The notes beneath the pieces were generated by a model. That model had not been told where the DNA came from and ran no database searches. It saw only the letters and a program-made list of their open reading frames with translations. The position numbers and the translations under genes are program-made. Below are positions 16,159 through 23,753 of a DNA stretch of 64,000 bases, in pieces; position 1 is the first letter of the stretch; every line of letters begins with the position of its first letter. The stretch is from Nocardia niwae NBRC 108934 = DSM 45340 (GTDB lineage Bacteria; Actinomycetota; Actinomycetes; Mycobacteriales; Mycobacteriaceae). Location of the stretch: contig NZ_BDCK01000036.1 of assembly GCF_001613465.1 (NCBI RefSeq), positions 1 through 64,000 on the forward strand, given 5' to 3'.

Positions 16159-17238
16159 ATGCTCACCGACGATGTCCGGCTCACCGACCACCACTGTCAC
16201 GGCGTCGACACCGCGAACCTGGACCGCCCGGGGTTCGAGCGCCTGCTCGGCGAGGGCTCATACGGAAGTTTCGATTCCGCGATCGGGCTCGCGGTGCGCC
16301 GCTGGTGCGCGCCCGCGCTCGACCTGCCCGCCCACGTCAGCCCGGACGTCTACCTCCGGCATCGGGCGGAGCTCGGCGCGCGCGAGGTCGCGGCGCGGCT
16401 GCTGCGCGCGACCGGGGTGACCAGATGGTGCCTGGACACCGGAATCGGCGGCCCGACAGCGGATTTCGCCGCCTTGGTGGACGGTGAGGTGCGCGAGGTG
16501 GTCCGGCTGGAAGCGGTGGCCGAGCAAGTCGTCGCCCAGGTCGGCGCCGTGTCCGGGGTGTACGAGCACATCGAGGCGGAGTTGCGGGCGCGCGCCGCGA
16601 GCGCCGTCGGACTGAAGACGATCGTCGCCTACCGGTGCGGTCTCGACTTCCCGCTGCGCGATCACCCGCCGACCAGTTTCGCACCCGAGCACCGGCTCAC
16701 CGACCCGCACTTCCTCGGCTGGCTGGTGGGTCTCGGCGCGCGGATCGGCGCCGAACTCGGTCTTCCCCTGCAATTCCACACCGGGTTCGGTGACCCGGAC
16801 CTGCGCCTCCGGCACGGCGACCCGCTGCTGCTCACCGACTTCCTGCGCCGGACTGCGGGCACCGGCCTGTCGGTGATGCTGCTGCACTGCTGGCCCTTCC
16901 ACCGCCACGCCGCCTACCTCGCGCACGTCTTCGACCACGTCCATCTGGATCTCGGCCTCACCATCCCCTACGTGGGACAGCGGGCCGGGGCCGTGCTCGC
17001 CGAGACGCTGGAACTCGCCCCCTTCCGGGCGCTGTGCTACTCCTCGGACGGCTACGGTCTCCCCGAGTTGCACCACCTCGGCGCGCTGCTCTGGCGGCGC
17101 GGCCTCGGCAAGCTGATCGACGAATGGATCGCCGACGACGCGATCACCACCGCCGACGCCGAAACCCTGGTCGGCGCCATCGCCCACGGAAACGCCGAAC
17201 GCGTCTATCGGACGCGGTTCGAGAGCGCGGTCGGCTGA
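16159..17238 (+). CDS. Amidohydrolase-family protein (FluG N-terminal type)
   Basis: This 359-residue TIM-barrel amidohydrolase has the metal-binding HxH as DHHCHG near residue 10, an LQFHTGFGD strand (His) near residue 210, LLHCWPFHR near 245 and a late Asp in CYSSDGYG. The ATG lies 1 bp after the stop of the glutamine-synthetase-like gene, so the two are translated together. In FluG this domain precedes a glutamine synthetase domain in one chain. The pair could make and cleave a gamma-glutamyl amide, or could deamidate and recapture nitrogen; this is an inference from the coupling. Confidence 0.85.
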   Translation: MLTDDVRLTDHHCHGVDTANLDRPGFERLLGEGSYGSFDSAIGLAVRRWCAPALDLPAHVSPDVYLRHRAELGAREVAARLLRATGVTRWCLDTGIGGPTADFAALVDGEVREVVRLEAVAEQVVAQVGAVSGVYEHIEAELRARAASAVGLKTIVAYRCGLDFPLRDHPPTSFAPEHRLTDPHFLGWLVGLGARIGAELGLPLQFHTGFGDPDLRLRHGDPLLLTDFLRRTAGTGLSVMLLHCWPFHRHAAYLAHVFDHVHLDLGLTIPYVGQRAGAVLAETLELAPFRALCYSSDGYGLPELHHLGALLWRRGLGKLIDEWIADDAITTADAETLVGAIAHGNAERVYRTRFESAVG

Positions 17239-17328
17239 TCCACCATCCCGGTCGGTCGGATATTCGGGTGCGCCGGGTGCCACCGGTCCCTACCGTTGAT
17301 GAGGAAGACCAACGGAAGGATCGAGACC

Positions 17329-18552
17329 ATGTTTCCCGTCGAGCTGCGCGGCACCAAGGCGCAGACGCTGATGTGGGCCCACGAGCACGAGGTCGAGCAG
17401 GCCGCGCTCCAGCAGCTGCGCAACATCGCCGCGCTGAAATGGGTCCACGGCGTCCGCGTGATGCCGGACGTGCACCTCGGGAAGGGGGCCACGGTCGGCT
17501 CGGTGATCGCGATGCGGGACGCGGTGTCCCCCGCCGCGGTCGGCGTGGACATCGGCTGCGGCATGGAGAGCGTGCGCACCGACCTCACCGCGGCGGATCT
17601 GCCCGACAACCTGCGTTCGCTGCGGTCGCGCATCGAGGCGGCGGTGCCGGTGGGCTTCCAGGCGCATCGCGACGCGGTCGACGTCACCCGGCTCGGCCAC
17701 CAGGTCGCCGGGCTCGGCGCGAGCACCGCGACGCTGCGCGCGGGCTGGGACCGTTTCTGGGGGACGTTCGGTGCGCTGGACGACCGGGTGCAGGCGCGGG
17801 AGTCCAAGGCGCACAGGCAGATGGGCACGCTCGGCGGCGGCAACCACTTCATCGAGGTCTGCCTGGACCAGGACGACCACGTGTGGATTCTGCTGCACTC
17901 CGGCAGCCGCAACATCGGCAAGGAGCTCGCCGAGCGGCACATGGCGATCGCGCGCGGGCTGCCGCACAACATCGATCTGCCCGACCGCGACCTGGCGGTC
18001 TTCGTCTCCGGCACGCCCGAGATGGAGGCCTACCGGCGCGACCTCACCTGGGCGCAGGAGTACGCGGCGCGCAACCGCGCGGTAATGCTCGCCCTGGTCT
18101 GCCGCGCGGTCGCCACCGAATTCACCCAGCGCGGCGTGCGTTTCGAGCAGCCGATAAGCTGCCACCACAACTATGTGGCGGAGGAAGTCATCGACGGCGT
18201 GCCGATGCTGGTGACCCGGAAGGGCGCCGTGCGGGCCGGCGAAGGCGATCTGGCGCTGATTCCCGGCTCGATGGGCACCCGCTCGTATGTCGTGCGCGGC
18301 AAGGGTAATCCGGCGTCGTTCCAGTCCGCCTCGCACGGCGCGGGACGGCGGATGAGTCGCAACGCGGCCAAGAAGCAGTTCACCGTCGCCGATCTCATCG
18401 CGCAGACCGAGGGCGTCGAGTCGCGTAAGGACGCGGGCGTGGTGGACGAGATCCCGGCCGCGTACAAGGACATCGACGAGGTCATCGAGGCACAGCGAGA
18501 CCTGGTCGACGTGGTCGCGACGCTGCGGCAGGTGCTCTGCGTCAAGGGCTGA
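17329..18552 (+). CDS. rtcB: RtcB-family RNA ligase
   Basis: This 407-residue protein carries the RtcB motifs: GVDIGCGM with the metal-binding Cys near residue 80, GTLGGGNHFIE, HSGSRNIG, CHHNYV and the SHGAGRRMSR block holding the His that is guanylylated by GTP. RtcB joins RNA with 2',3'-cyclic phosphate and 5'-hydroxyl ends. No archease or RtcA is nearby. The start at 17329 has GGAAGGA 8 nt upstream and a TACCGT -10 at 17291-17296. A hairpin 15 nt past the stop should end the transcript, so it is probably monocistronic. Confidence 0.93.
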   Translation: MFPVELRGTKAQTLMWAHEHEVEQAALQQLRNIAALKWVHGVRVMPDVHLGKGATVGSVIAMRDAVSPAAVGVDIGCGMESVRTDLTAADLPDNLRSLRSRIEAAVPVGFQAHRDAVDVTRLGHQVAGLGASTATLRAGWDRFWGTFGALDDRVQARESKAHRQMGTLGGGNHFIEVCLDQDDHVWILLHSGSRNIGKELAERHMAIARGLPHNIDLPDRDLAVFVSGTPEMEAYRRDLTWAQEYAARNRAVMLALVCRAVATEFTQRGVRFEQPISCHHNYVAEEVIDGVPMLVTRKGAVRAGEGDLALIPGSMGTRSYVVRGKGNPASFQSASHGAGRRMSRNAAKKQFTVADLIAQTEGVESRKDAGVVDEIPAAYKDIDEVIEAQRDLVDVVATLRQVLCVKG

Positions 18553-18567
18553 TCTGCGCATCCGACA

Positions 18568-18599
18568 TCGCGCCGGGTGATCCCGCTCGCCCGGCGCGA
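18568..18599 (+). terminator. Hairpin terminator after rtcB
   Basis: Perfect 10-bp arms TCGCGCCGGG (18568-18577) and CCCGGCGCGA (18590-18599) enclose a 12-nt loop, 15 nt after the rtcB stop. No T-run follows, as is common for actinobacterial hairpin terminators. Confidence 0.6.
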
Positions 18600-18664
18600 A
18601 GTCCGGATCGGCGCAGCCGCGAGGTGGCGGCGGACCCGTCCGGCTGTCGCGGCGGCTTCCTCGA

Positions 18665-18670
18665 TACCAT
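18665..18670 (+). promoter_or_regulatory. -10 element for the alpha/beta hydrolase gene
   Basis: TACCAT lies 5 nt before the ATG at 18676, which supports a leaderless start there rather than at upstream in-frame codons. Confidence 0.4.
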
Positions 18671-18675
18671 CGGAT

Positions 18676-19608
18676 ATGCCCTGGCGGCCCTCCTTCTTCG
18701 CACCCGCTCCCGATTCCGACCCGGCGGCGGGCCCGCCGGAGATTCCCGGCGTACGACGGTCGGAGGTGACCGCCCGGGACGTGCGCTTCCACGTCACCGA
18801 GGCGGGCCCGCCGGATGGACGCCCGGTGCTCGTGCTGCACGGCTGGCCCGAGCATCACTACGCCTACCGTCATCTGCTGGCCGACCCGCCGGACGGGTTG
18901 CGGATCATCGCGCCCGACCTGCCCGGCTACGGCTGGTCCGGTCCCGCCCCGCACCGGTGGGCCAAAGACGACGTCGCCTCCGACCTGCTCGCATTGCTGG
19001 ACGCGCTCGGGCTCGCTCGTGTCCTGCTGGTCGGCCACGACTGGGGTGGCTATATCGCGCACCTGCTGGTCCTGCGTGAGCCGGAGCGATTCGACGCGCT
19101 GCTGGCGCTCAACATCGCCCACCCGTGGCAGACGCCGCGCGGCTTCCTCCCGCACGCGTGGCGGTTCCTGCTCTATCAGCCTGCCGTCGCCGCGTTCGGC
19201 GGGTACCTGCACCGGCGTACTCGCTTCCTGGAGCAACTCGTCTTCACCCGCGGCGTGCGCGATCGCGCGGCGTTCGGCCCGGAAGTGACCCGCGCCTACG
19301 CCGACCGTTTTCGCGACCCGGTCTGCGCCCGCACGGCGACCGACACCTACCGGACCTTCCTGCTGCGCGAAGTACCCCGGTCGGCCGGGCGCGGCGAACG
19401 ACGCCGAGCGCGAGTGCCGATCCTGACCCTGTTCGGCGTCGAGGACGCGGCGATCCATCCGTCGCTCGCGTCCGCGGAGACCGCCCGCGCCGACGACTAC
19501 CGGCTGGAGCTCGTCCCGGACTGCGGCCACTTCATCATCGAGGAGCGGCCGGATCTGGTCCGCGCCCGCCTGGTCGAGCTGGCGACGGCGACCGCGCGAT
19601 CCAGCTGA
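18676..19608 (+). CDS. Epoxide-hydrolase-like alpha/beta hydrolase
   Basis: This 310-residue protein has the epoxide hydrolase/haloalkane dehalogenase order. The oxyanion HGWPEHHYAYRHL is near residue 55, DLPGYGWSGP near 85, the nucleophile elbow VGHDWGG (Asp nucleophile) near 119, and a terminal DCGHFIIEE with the catalytic His. An Asp nucleophile rules out ordinary esterases; the exact substrate is open. The cap region contains an Arg-rich RSAGRGERRRAR insertion. It stands alone, with rtcB ending upstream and 133 bp before the next gene. Confidence 0.85.
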   Translation: MPWRPSFFAPAPDSDPAAGPPEIPGVRRSEVTARDVRFHVTEAGPPDGRPVLVLHGWPEHHYAYRHLLADPPDGLRIIAPDLPGYGWSGPAPHRWAKDDVASDLLALLDALGLARVLLVGHDWGGYIAHLLVLREPERFDALLALNIAHPWQTPRGFLPHAWRFLLYQPAVAAFGGYLHRRTRFLEQLVFTRGVRDRAAFGPEVTRAYADRFRDPVCARTATDTYRTFLLREVPRSAGRGERRRARVPILTLFGVEDAAIHPSLASAETARADDYRLELVPDCGHFIIEERPDLVRARLVELATATARSS

Positions 19609-19741
19609 GCGCCGCCGTCGATGCGCTGACAGCCGGGCGCTGCGACCACGTGGAAAGCACCGGTGCGGTGAGTATGTGAGACTCGGGGCCGAGCTGCGAG
19701 GTCGTATACGACCGCGGTACGACGGCATAGGAGAAACCTGC

Positions 19742-20221
19742 ATGGTGCGCATCGGGGTCACCGGGCATACGAACGTCACGCGGACCACCGAGCCGCTGAT
19801 TCTTGCCGCGATCGGTGAACTCCTCGCCCCGTACGCCGCCGCGGACCTGGTCGGCGTGAGCTGCCTCGCCCGTGGCGCCGACTCGGTGTTCGCCAAGGCC
19901 GTCCTGGATGCCGGTGGGCAGCTCGAAGTGGTGTTGCCGTCGCGGGACTACCGGCAGGCGCAGGTGCGTCCCGACCACGCCGGCCTGTTCGACGAACTCG
20001 TCGGGCGCGCGGCGGCGGTACGGGTCATGGACTTCGACGAGGCGGGAAACGAAGCCTACGAGGCGGCCAACGAAGCGATGCTGGCCTCGTGCGACCGGCT
20101 GATCGCGGTATGGGACGGCGAGGCCGGGCAGCGTGGCGGCACCGGGTCGGTGGTCGCGCTCGCTCGGCGGCGTGACGTGCCGGTCGAGATCGTATGGCCG
20201 GACGGCGCGGCGCGCGGCTGA
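19742..20221 (+). CDS. SLOG-like Rossmannoid nucleotide-binding protein
   Basis: This 159-residue single-domain protein begins with the strand-loop VRIGVTGHTN. It continues with VGVSCLARGADSVFAKA and ASCDRLIAVWDGEAGQRGGTGSVVALARR, then a short closing strand VPVEIVWP. This is the layout of the SLOG/LOG/DprA superfamily, whose members bind or process nucleotides; it is not long enough to be DprA. The conserved Glu of LOG phosphoribohydrolases (PGGxGTxxE) is not obvious, so catalysis is doubtful. It precedes the RecQ-PRTase helicase gene by 61 bp on the same strand. The ATG at 19742 is chosen because upstream residues are shadow-like. Confidence 0.65.
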   Translation: MVRIGVTGHTNVTRTTEPLILAAIGELLAPYAAADLVGVSCLARGADSVFAKAVLDAGGQLEVVLPSRDYRQAQVRPDHAGLFDELVGRAAAVRVMDFDEAGNEAYEAANEAMLASCDRLIAVWDGEAGQRGGTGSVVALARRRDVPVEIVWPDGAARG

Positions 20222-20282
20222 CCCGATCGGCGGTGGCCGGCCGCGACGCCACCTGTCGGTGCCGTCGGGCACGATGGAGCGC

Positions 20283-22397
20283 ATGACCACGGCCACCGGC
20301 GCGTCTTCGCTCGACCTCACGGCCCCCGACCTGCGCGAGCACGCCGAACAGCTGCTGCGCGAACTGGCCGGGGCGGACGCTCGGCTGCGCGAGGACCAGT
20401 GGACCGCGATCGAGGCGCTCGTCGTACGGCGCCGCCGGGCACTGGTCGTGCAGCGCACCGGCTGGGGCAAGTCGGCGGTGTACTTCATCGCGGCCAAGCT
20501 GCTGCGCCGGGCCGGGCGCGGGCCCACGGTGATCGTGTCGCCGCTGCTGGCGCTGATGCGCAACCAGGTGGCGGCGGCGCAGCGCGCGGGGGTGGTCGCG
20601 GCCACCATCAACTCGGGCAACGTCACCGAGTGGGACGAGATCCACGCCGATGTCGCCGCGGGTGCGGTCGACGTGCTGCTGGTCAGTCCGGAACGATTGA
20701 ACAACCCGGACTTCCGGGACCAGGTGCTGCCCCGCCTCGCCGCCGACGCGGGCCTGGTGGTGATCGATGAAGCGCACTGCGTCTCCGACTGGGGACACGA
20801 CTTCCGGCCCGATTACCGGCGCATCCGGACGCTGATCGCCGACCTCGGTTCGGACGTCCCGGTGCTCGCGACCACGGCAACCGCCAACGACCGGGTGGTC
20901 ACCGACGTCGCCACCCAGATCGGCACCGACACCTTGGTGCTGCGCGGCACGCTGGATCGCGAGTCGCTGCACCTGTCGGTGGTTCGCTTCGACGACGCCG
21001 TGGAACGCACCGCCTGGCTCAGCGGTCACCTGCACCGGCTGCCCGGCTCCGGCATCGTCTACACGCTCACCGTCGCCGCCGCACACGACCTGGCCGACGT
21101 GCTGACCTCGCACGGTCACACCGTCGCCGCCTACACCGGGCAGACCGACCCGGCCGAACGCGAGGCGTTGGAGGCGGCGCTGCTGAACAACGAGGTCAAA
21201 GCGCTCATCGCCACGTCCGCGCTGGGCATGGGCTTCGACAAACCCGATCTGGGGTTCGTGGTGCACGTCGGTGCGCCATCCTCCCCCATCGCCTACTACC
21301 AGCAGGTGGGACGGGCGGGGCGCGGCACCGACCGGGCCGAGGTGATCCTGCTCCCGGGCCCCGAGGACGCGCGGATCTGGAGTTACTTCGCCTCCGTCGC
21401 CTTCCCCCGGGAGCACATCGTGCGCGCGGTGCTCGACGCGCTCGATTCCGAGCGGGCGCTGTCCACCGCGGCGTTGGAGCCGCTGGTGGAGCTGAATCGC
21501 TCGCGGTTGGAGATGGTGCTGAAGGTGCTCGATGTGGACGGCGCGGTGCGCCGGGTGCGCGGCGGCTGGATCGCCACCGGCCGGCCGTGGACCTACGACA
21601 CCGAGCGCTACGAGCGGCTGTCCATCGCCCGTGAGGCCGAACAGCAGGCCATGATCGACTACCAGTCGACAGCCGAGTGCCGGATGGAATTCCTGCGCCG
21701 CCAGCTCGACGACCCGGGGCTGTCGGCGGAGTCGCCGGGCTGCGGCCGCTGCGACAACTGCACCGGCAGTCGTCCGGACCGCACCGTCGCCGCCGACGCG
21801 GTCGCCGCGACCAAAGCCCGGCTCGACCGTCCCGGCATCGATCTCGCGCCGCGCAAGCAGTGGCCCACCGGCATGGCCAAACTCGGCGTCCCGCTGTCCG
21901 GCAAGATCACCGGTGGCGCCGAGACCGGGCGCGTCCTCGGGAGGCTGACCGACCTCGGCTGGGGGCAGCGCCTGCGGACGCTGCTCGACGGCCCGGACGA
22001 CCCGGTGCCCGACGCGGTCTTCGACGCCTGCGTCGCCGTCCTGCGCGAATGGGATTGGGCCGCCCGCCCCAGGTCGGTGCTCGCGCTGGAGTCCCCGCGC
22101 TATCCCGTGCTCACCGCCACCCTCGCAGCCCGGCTCGCCGAGGTCGGTCGCCTGCACGACCTCGGCACGCTGCGCACCCGCCCGGGCCGCCCGCCCGTCT
22201 CGGCGGCCAACTCCGCCCATCGCGTAGCCGGACTGTTCGACTCCTGGGAGATCCCCGACCTCACCCAGGTACAAGGCCCGATCCTGCTGGTGGACGCCGT
22301 CACCGACACCGGCTGGACCTTCACCGTCGCCACCCACGCCCTCCGAGCAGCCGGCGCCGACGCCATCCTGCCCTTCGCGCTGGCGACGCCGACCTAG
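20283..22397 (+). CDS. RecQ-type DNA helicase with C-terminal phosphoribosyltransferase-like domain
   Basis: This 704-residue protein has a superfamily 2 helicase core: motif I TGWGKS near residue 60, motif II DEAHCVSDWGHDFRPDYRRI, motif III ATTATAN and motif VI QVGRAGR. A RecQ zinc site CGRCDNC lies near residue 483. The last about 100 residues resemble a type I phosphoribosyltransferase of the ComF kind: ILLVDAVTDTGWTF fits the PRPP loop, followed by ATHALRAAGADAILPFALA. No HRDC domain is seen. It presumably unwinds branched or damaged DNA; the PRTase-like part may bind nucleotides. Start choice is between ATGs at 20274 and 20283; the second has GGAG close upstream. Confidence 0.88.
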   Translation: MTTATGASSLDLTAPDLREHAEQLLRELAGADARLREDQWTAIEALVVRRRRALVVQRTGWGKSAVYFIAAKLLRRAGRGPTVIVSPLLALMRNQVAAAQRAGVVAATINSGNVTEWDEIHADVAAGAVDVLLVSPERLNNPDFRDQVLPRLAADAGLVVIDEAHCVSDWGHDFRPDYRRIRTLIADLGSDVPVLATTATANDRVVTDVATQIGTDTLVLRGTLDRESLHLSVVRFDDAVERTAWLSGHLHRLPGSGIVYTLTVAAAHDLADVLTSHGHTVAAYTGQTDPAEREALEAALLNNEVKALIATSALGMGFDKPDLGFVVHVGAPSSPIAYYQQVGRAGRGTDRAEVILLPGPEDARIWSYFASVAFPREHIVRAVLDALDSERALSTAALEPLVELNRSRLEMVLKVLDVDGAVRRVRGGWIATGRPWTYDTERYERLSIAREAEQQAMIDYQSTAECRMEFLRRQLDDPGLSAESPGCGRCDNCTGSRPDRTVAADAVAATKARLDRPGIDLAPRKQWPTGMAKLGVPLSGKITGGAETGRVLGRLTDLGWGQRLRTLLDGPDDPVPDAVFDACVAVLREWDWAARPRSVLALESPRYPVLTATLAARLAEVGRLHDLGTLRTRPGRPPVSAANSAHRVAGLFDSWEIPDLTQVQGPILLVDAVTDTGWTFTVATHALRAAGADAILPFALATPT

Positions 22398-22764
22398 CGA
22401 CGAGGCCCGGCGGCCCGAGCCGGTCGGCCACCTGCTCCAGCAGTCGATGACGCTCGAAGGACCCGGGCCGGTTCGTCGACGCGGGGATAGCCCGGCTGCT
22501 CCAACCGTCCCGTACCGCGGCGTATCGAGCTCGGGCGGGCCCGAGAAGTCAGCCGCTCCGACCTGCGGGTTCCGAACCACCTACGCCGGCCTGCCCCGAC
22601 TGAACCGACACCGAACGCCACGACGGCGCAACCAGCCACGACCGATCCAGCTCGACCGAAACCATACGGACATCACCCGATTCGAGGGCAACACAATTCG
22701 GGTCATGCGCGGCGAGGGCTTGCCGATTAGGTTCGGCCGTCTATCCGATACACGAGGAGTTCGA
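22398..22764. other. Intergenic region between the RecQ-like gene and a small secreted-protein gene
   Basis: These 367 bases contain no convincing gene. The right half is less GC-rich (around 22660-22700) and leads into a promoter-like TTGCCG at 22720-22725 and TATCCG at 22742-22747 with 16 bp between, just ahead of the small secreted-protein gene. I see no RNA fold I would defend. Confidence 0.5.
22720..22747 (+). promoter_or_regulatory. Candidate promoter of the small secreted-protein gene
   Basis: TTGCCG and TATCCG are separated by 16 bp. Transcription would start near 22754, a few bases before the AGGAG ribosome-binding site of the next gene. The match is by eye only. Confidence 0.35.
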
Positions 22765-22980
22765 ATGTTCGCAGTACGTGGATTTGCCGCCGCCCTGGTC
22801 GGTGCCGCAACGCTGACCGGTGCCGGGGCGGCCGCCGCGGCGCCGTTGCCGCTCGAACCGCAGTCGCCCGCACCGGCCGTGTCGGTCGCAGGGAGCTGTG
22901 GTGGTATCACCGATCCGTTCGTGGCGCTGGTCTGCGCGATCAGCAGCCTGTCCGGCGGAGGCGGCACGGCCGTTCGATGA
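22765..22980 (+). CDS. Small secreted protein (71 residues)
   Basis: I do not recognise the family. The 71-residue product starts MFAVRGFAAALVGAATLTGAG, a typical Sec signal peptide with likely cleavage after AAAAA or AAA near residues 24-27, and leaves a mature chain of about 45 residues. The mature part has two cysteines (SCGGITDP and LVCAISSL) that could form a disulfide, and a Gly-rich end. The start is well supported by CACGAGGAG 5-6 nt upstream and by a promoter-like element. Small alanine-rich secreted proteins of this kind are common in Nocardia and mycobacteria. Confidence 0.75.
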   Translation: MFAVRGFAAALVGAATLTGAGAAAAAPLPLEPQSPAPAVSVAGSCGGITDPFVALVCAISSLSGGGGTAVR

Positions 22981-23097
22981 GCAGCCGTGAAGTCGGCTCA
23001 GCCGCGCACGAACGGCGCCGAGTTCGGCGTGACGCGATCACTGCCGAACCAGTCGAGCGGAAGCCGACCGCGAACACGCAGCGCCGCAGGCGCTGCG

Positions 23098-23406
23098 CTA
23101 AAGACTGAGCGTCGCCCGCAGGCGCGCGTCGAGGGATTCCGTCTCCGCCTGGGTGAGCACGCCGAGGTGTTCGGTGAGCCACGGGCGGTAGGCGCGGTGC
23201 AGTTTCATGGTGTCGGCCCAGCCGTGCTCGGTGTGGGTGGCCAGCACATGGCCGGGGTCGGCGTCGCGCAGCGGAACGACCTGCAGCCAGCGAGAGCGCG
23301 AGGTGATCACCGCCGTATCGGACACCAGCACGACCGTCATACGCCGCGGGAAGGGAGTGCCGTCACTGAGCGTCGGCGCGTAGCGCCAGACCTCGCCGCG
23401 TCTCAT
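23098..23406 (-). CDS. MazF/PemK-type toxin
   Basis: This 102-residue protein begins with the hallmark MRRGEVWRYAP strand-loop of the MazF/PemK fold, followed by RMTVVLVSDTAVI and WLQVVPLRDAD. These toxins are sequence-specific endoribonucleases that cleave mRNA or tRNA. The ATG at 23404-23406 overlaps the antitoxin stop as ATGA, the normal toxin-after-antitoxin order. A longer upstream frame is antitoxin shadow. The C-terminal part (residues 60-102) is less typical, so target specificity cannot be guessed. Confidence 0.82.
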   Translation of the reverse strand: MRRGEVWRYAPTLSDGTPFPRRMTVVLVSDTAVITSRSRWLQVVPLRDADPGHVLATHTEHGWADTMKLHRAYRPWLTEHLGVLTQAETESLDARLRATLSL

Positions 23407-23642
23407 GCGGCGCCGTCGGCGTCGACTTCGGCGATCTGGCCCAGCCGGACGTCGTCGTAAGCGGCGGTCAGGTCGGCTTCCTCGTCGATGGTCAGGTCGG
23501 TCAGGCTGTCGTGCACGAGCGTGGTGCGCAGCGCGGCGTTGATCACCGACGACAGACTGCGGTTCTGGCGCTCGGCGGCCTCCCTGGCCCATTCCGCCAC
23601 CTGCGGATCCAACGTGACGGTCACGCGCGTCGCCCTGCCCAT
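23403..23642 (-). CDS. Ribbon-helix-helix antitoxin of the MazEF-type pair
   Basis: This 79-residue protein has an N-terminal ribbon-helix-helix DNA-binding fold: RVTVTLDP strand, then VAEWAREAAERQNRSLSSVINAALRTTL helices. The acidic C-terminal tail (DEEADLTAAYDDV) would bind and mask the basic toxin. It precedes and overlaps the toxin gene by ATGA. The start is taken at MGRATRV (23640-23642); an in-frame ATG at 23652-23654 would add four residues, but it lies inside a 10-bp palindrome that looks like the operator. Confidence 0.8.
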   Translation of the reverse strand: MGRATRVTVTLDPQVAEWAREAAERQNRSLSSVINAALRTTLVHDSLTDLTIDEEADLTAAYDDVRLGQIAEVDADGAA

Positions 23643-23656
23643 ATGCGTATGCATAC
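23642..23656. promoter_or_regulatory. Palindromic operator at the antitoxin start
   Basis: GTATGCATAC (23647-23656) is a perfect 10-bp palindrome, and TATGC-GTAT-GCATA (23642-23655) overlaps it. RHH antitoxins usually repress their own promoter through short palindromes at the start of the operon. The site also faces the promoter of the divergent ligD-like gene 86 bp away. Confidence 0.5.
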
Positions 23657-23741
23657 CAGAGCGGTGCGCTACCGGGAACTCGTCGGGGCAGCGGACCCGG
23701 CGGACCTCGGATCGTGCACGGATTTCCGTCGGCTCGCCCGC

Positions 23742-23747
23742 TACAGT
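23742..23747 (+). promoter_or_regulatory. -10 element for the leaderless LigD-polymerase-like gene
   Basis: TACAGT lies 6 nt before the GTG at 23754. No ribosome-binding site is present, which supports a leaderless GTG start. Confidence 0.45.
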
Positions 23748-23753
23748 CGACCC

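Noticed and set aside
17290..19896. An 868-codon minus-strand open frame across rtcB and the hydrolase gene
   Set aside because: It spans two well-supported plus-strand genes and the terminator between them; its translation has no recognisable domain.
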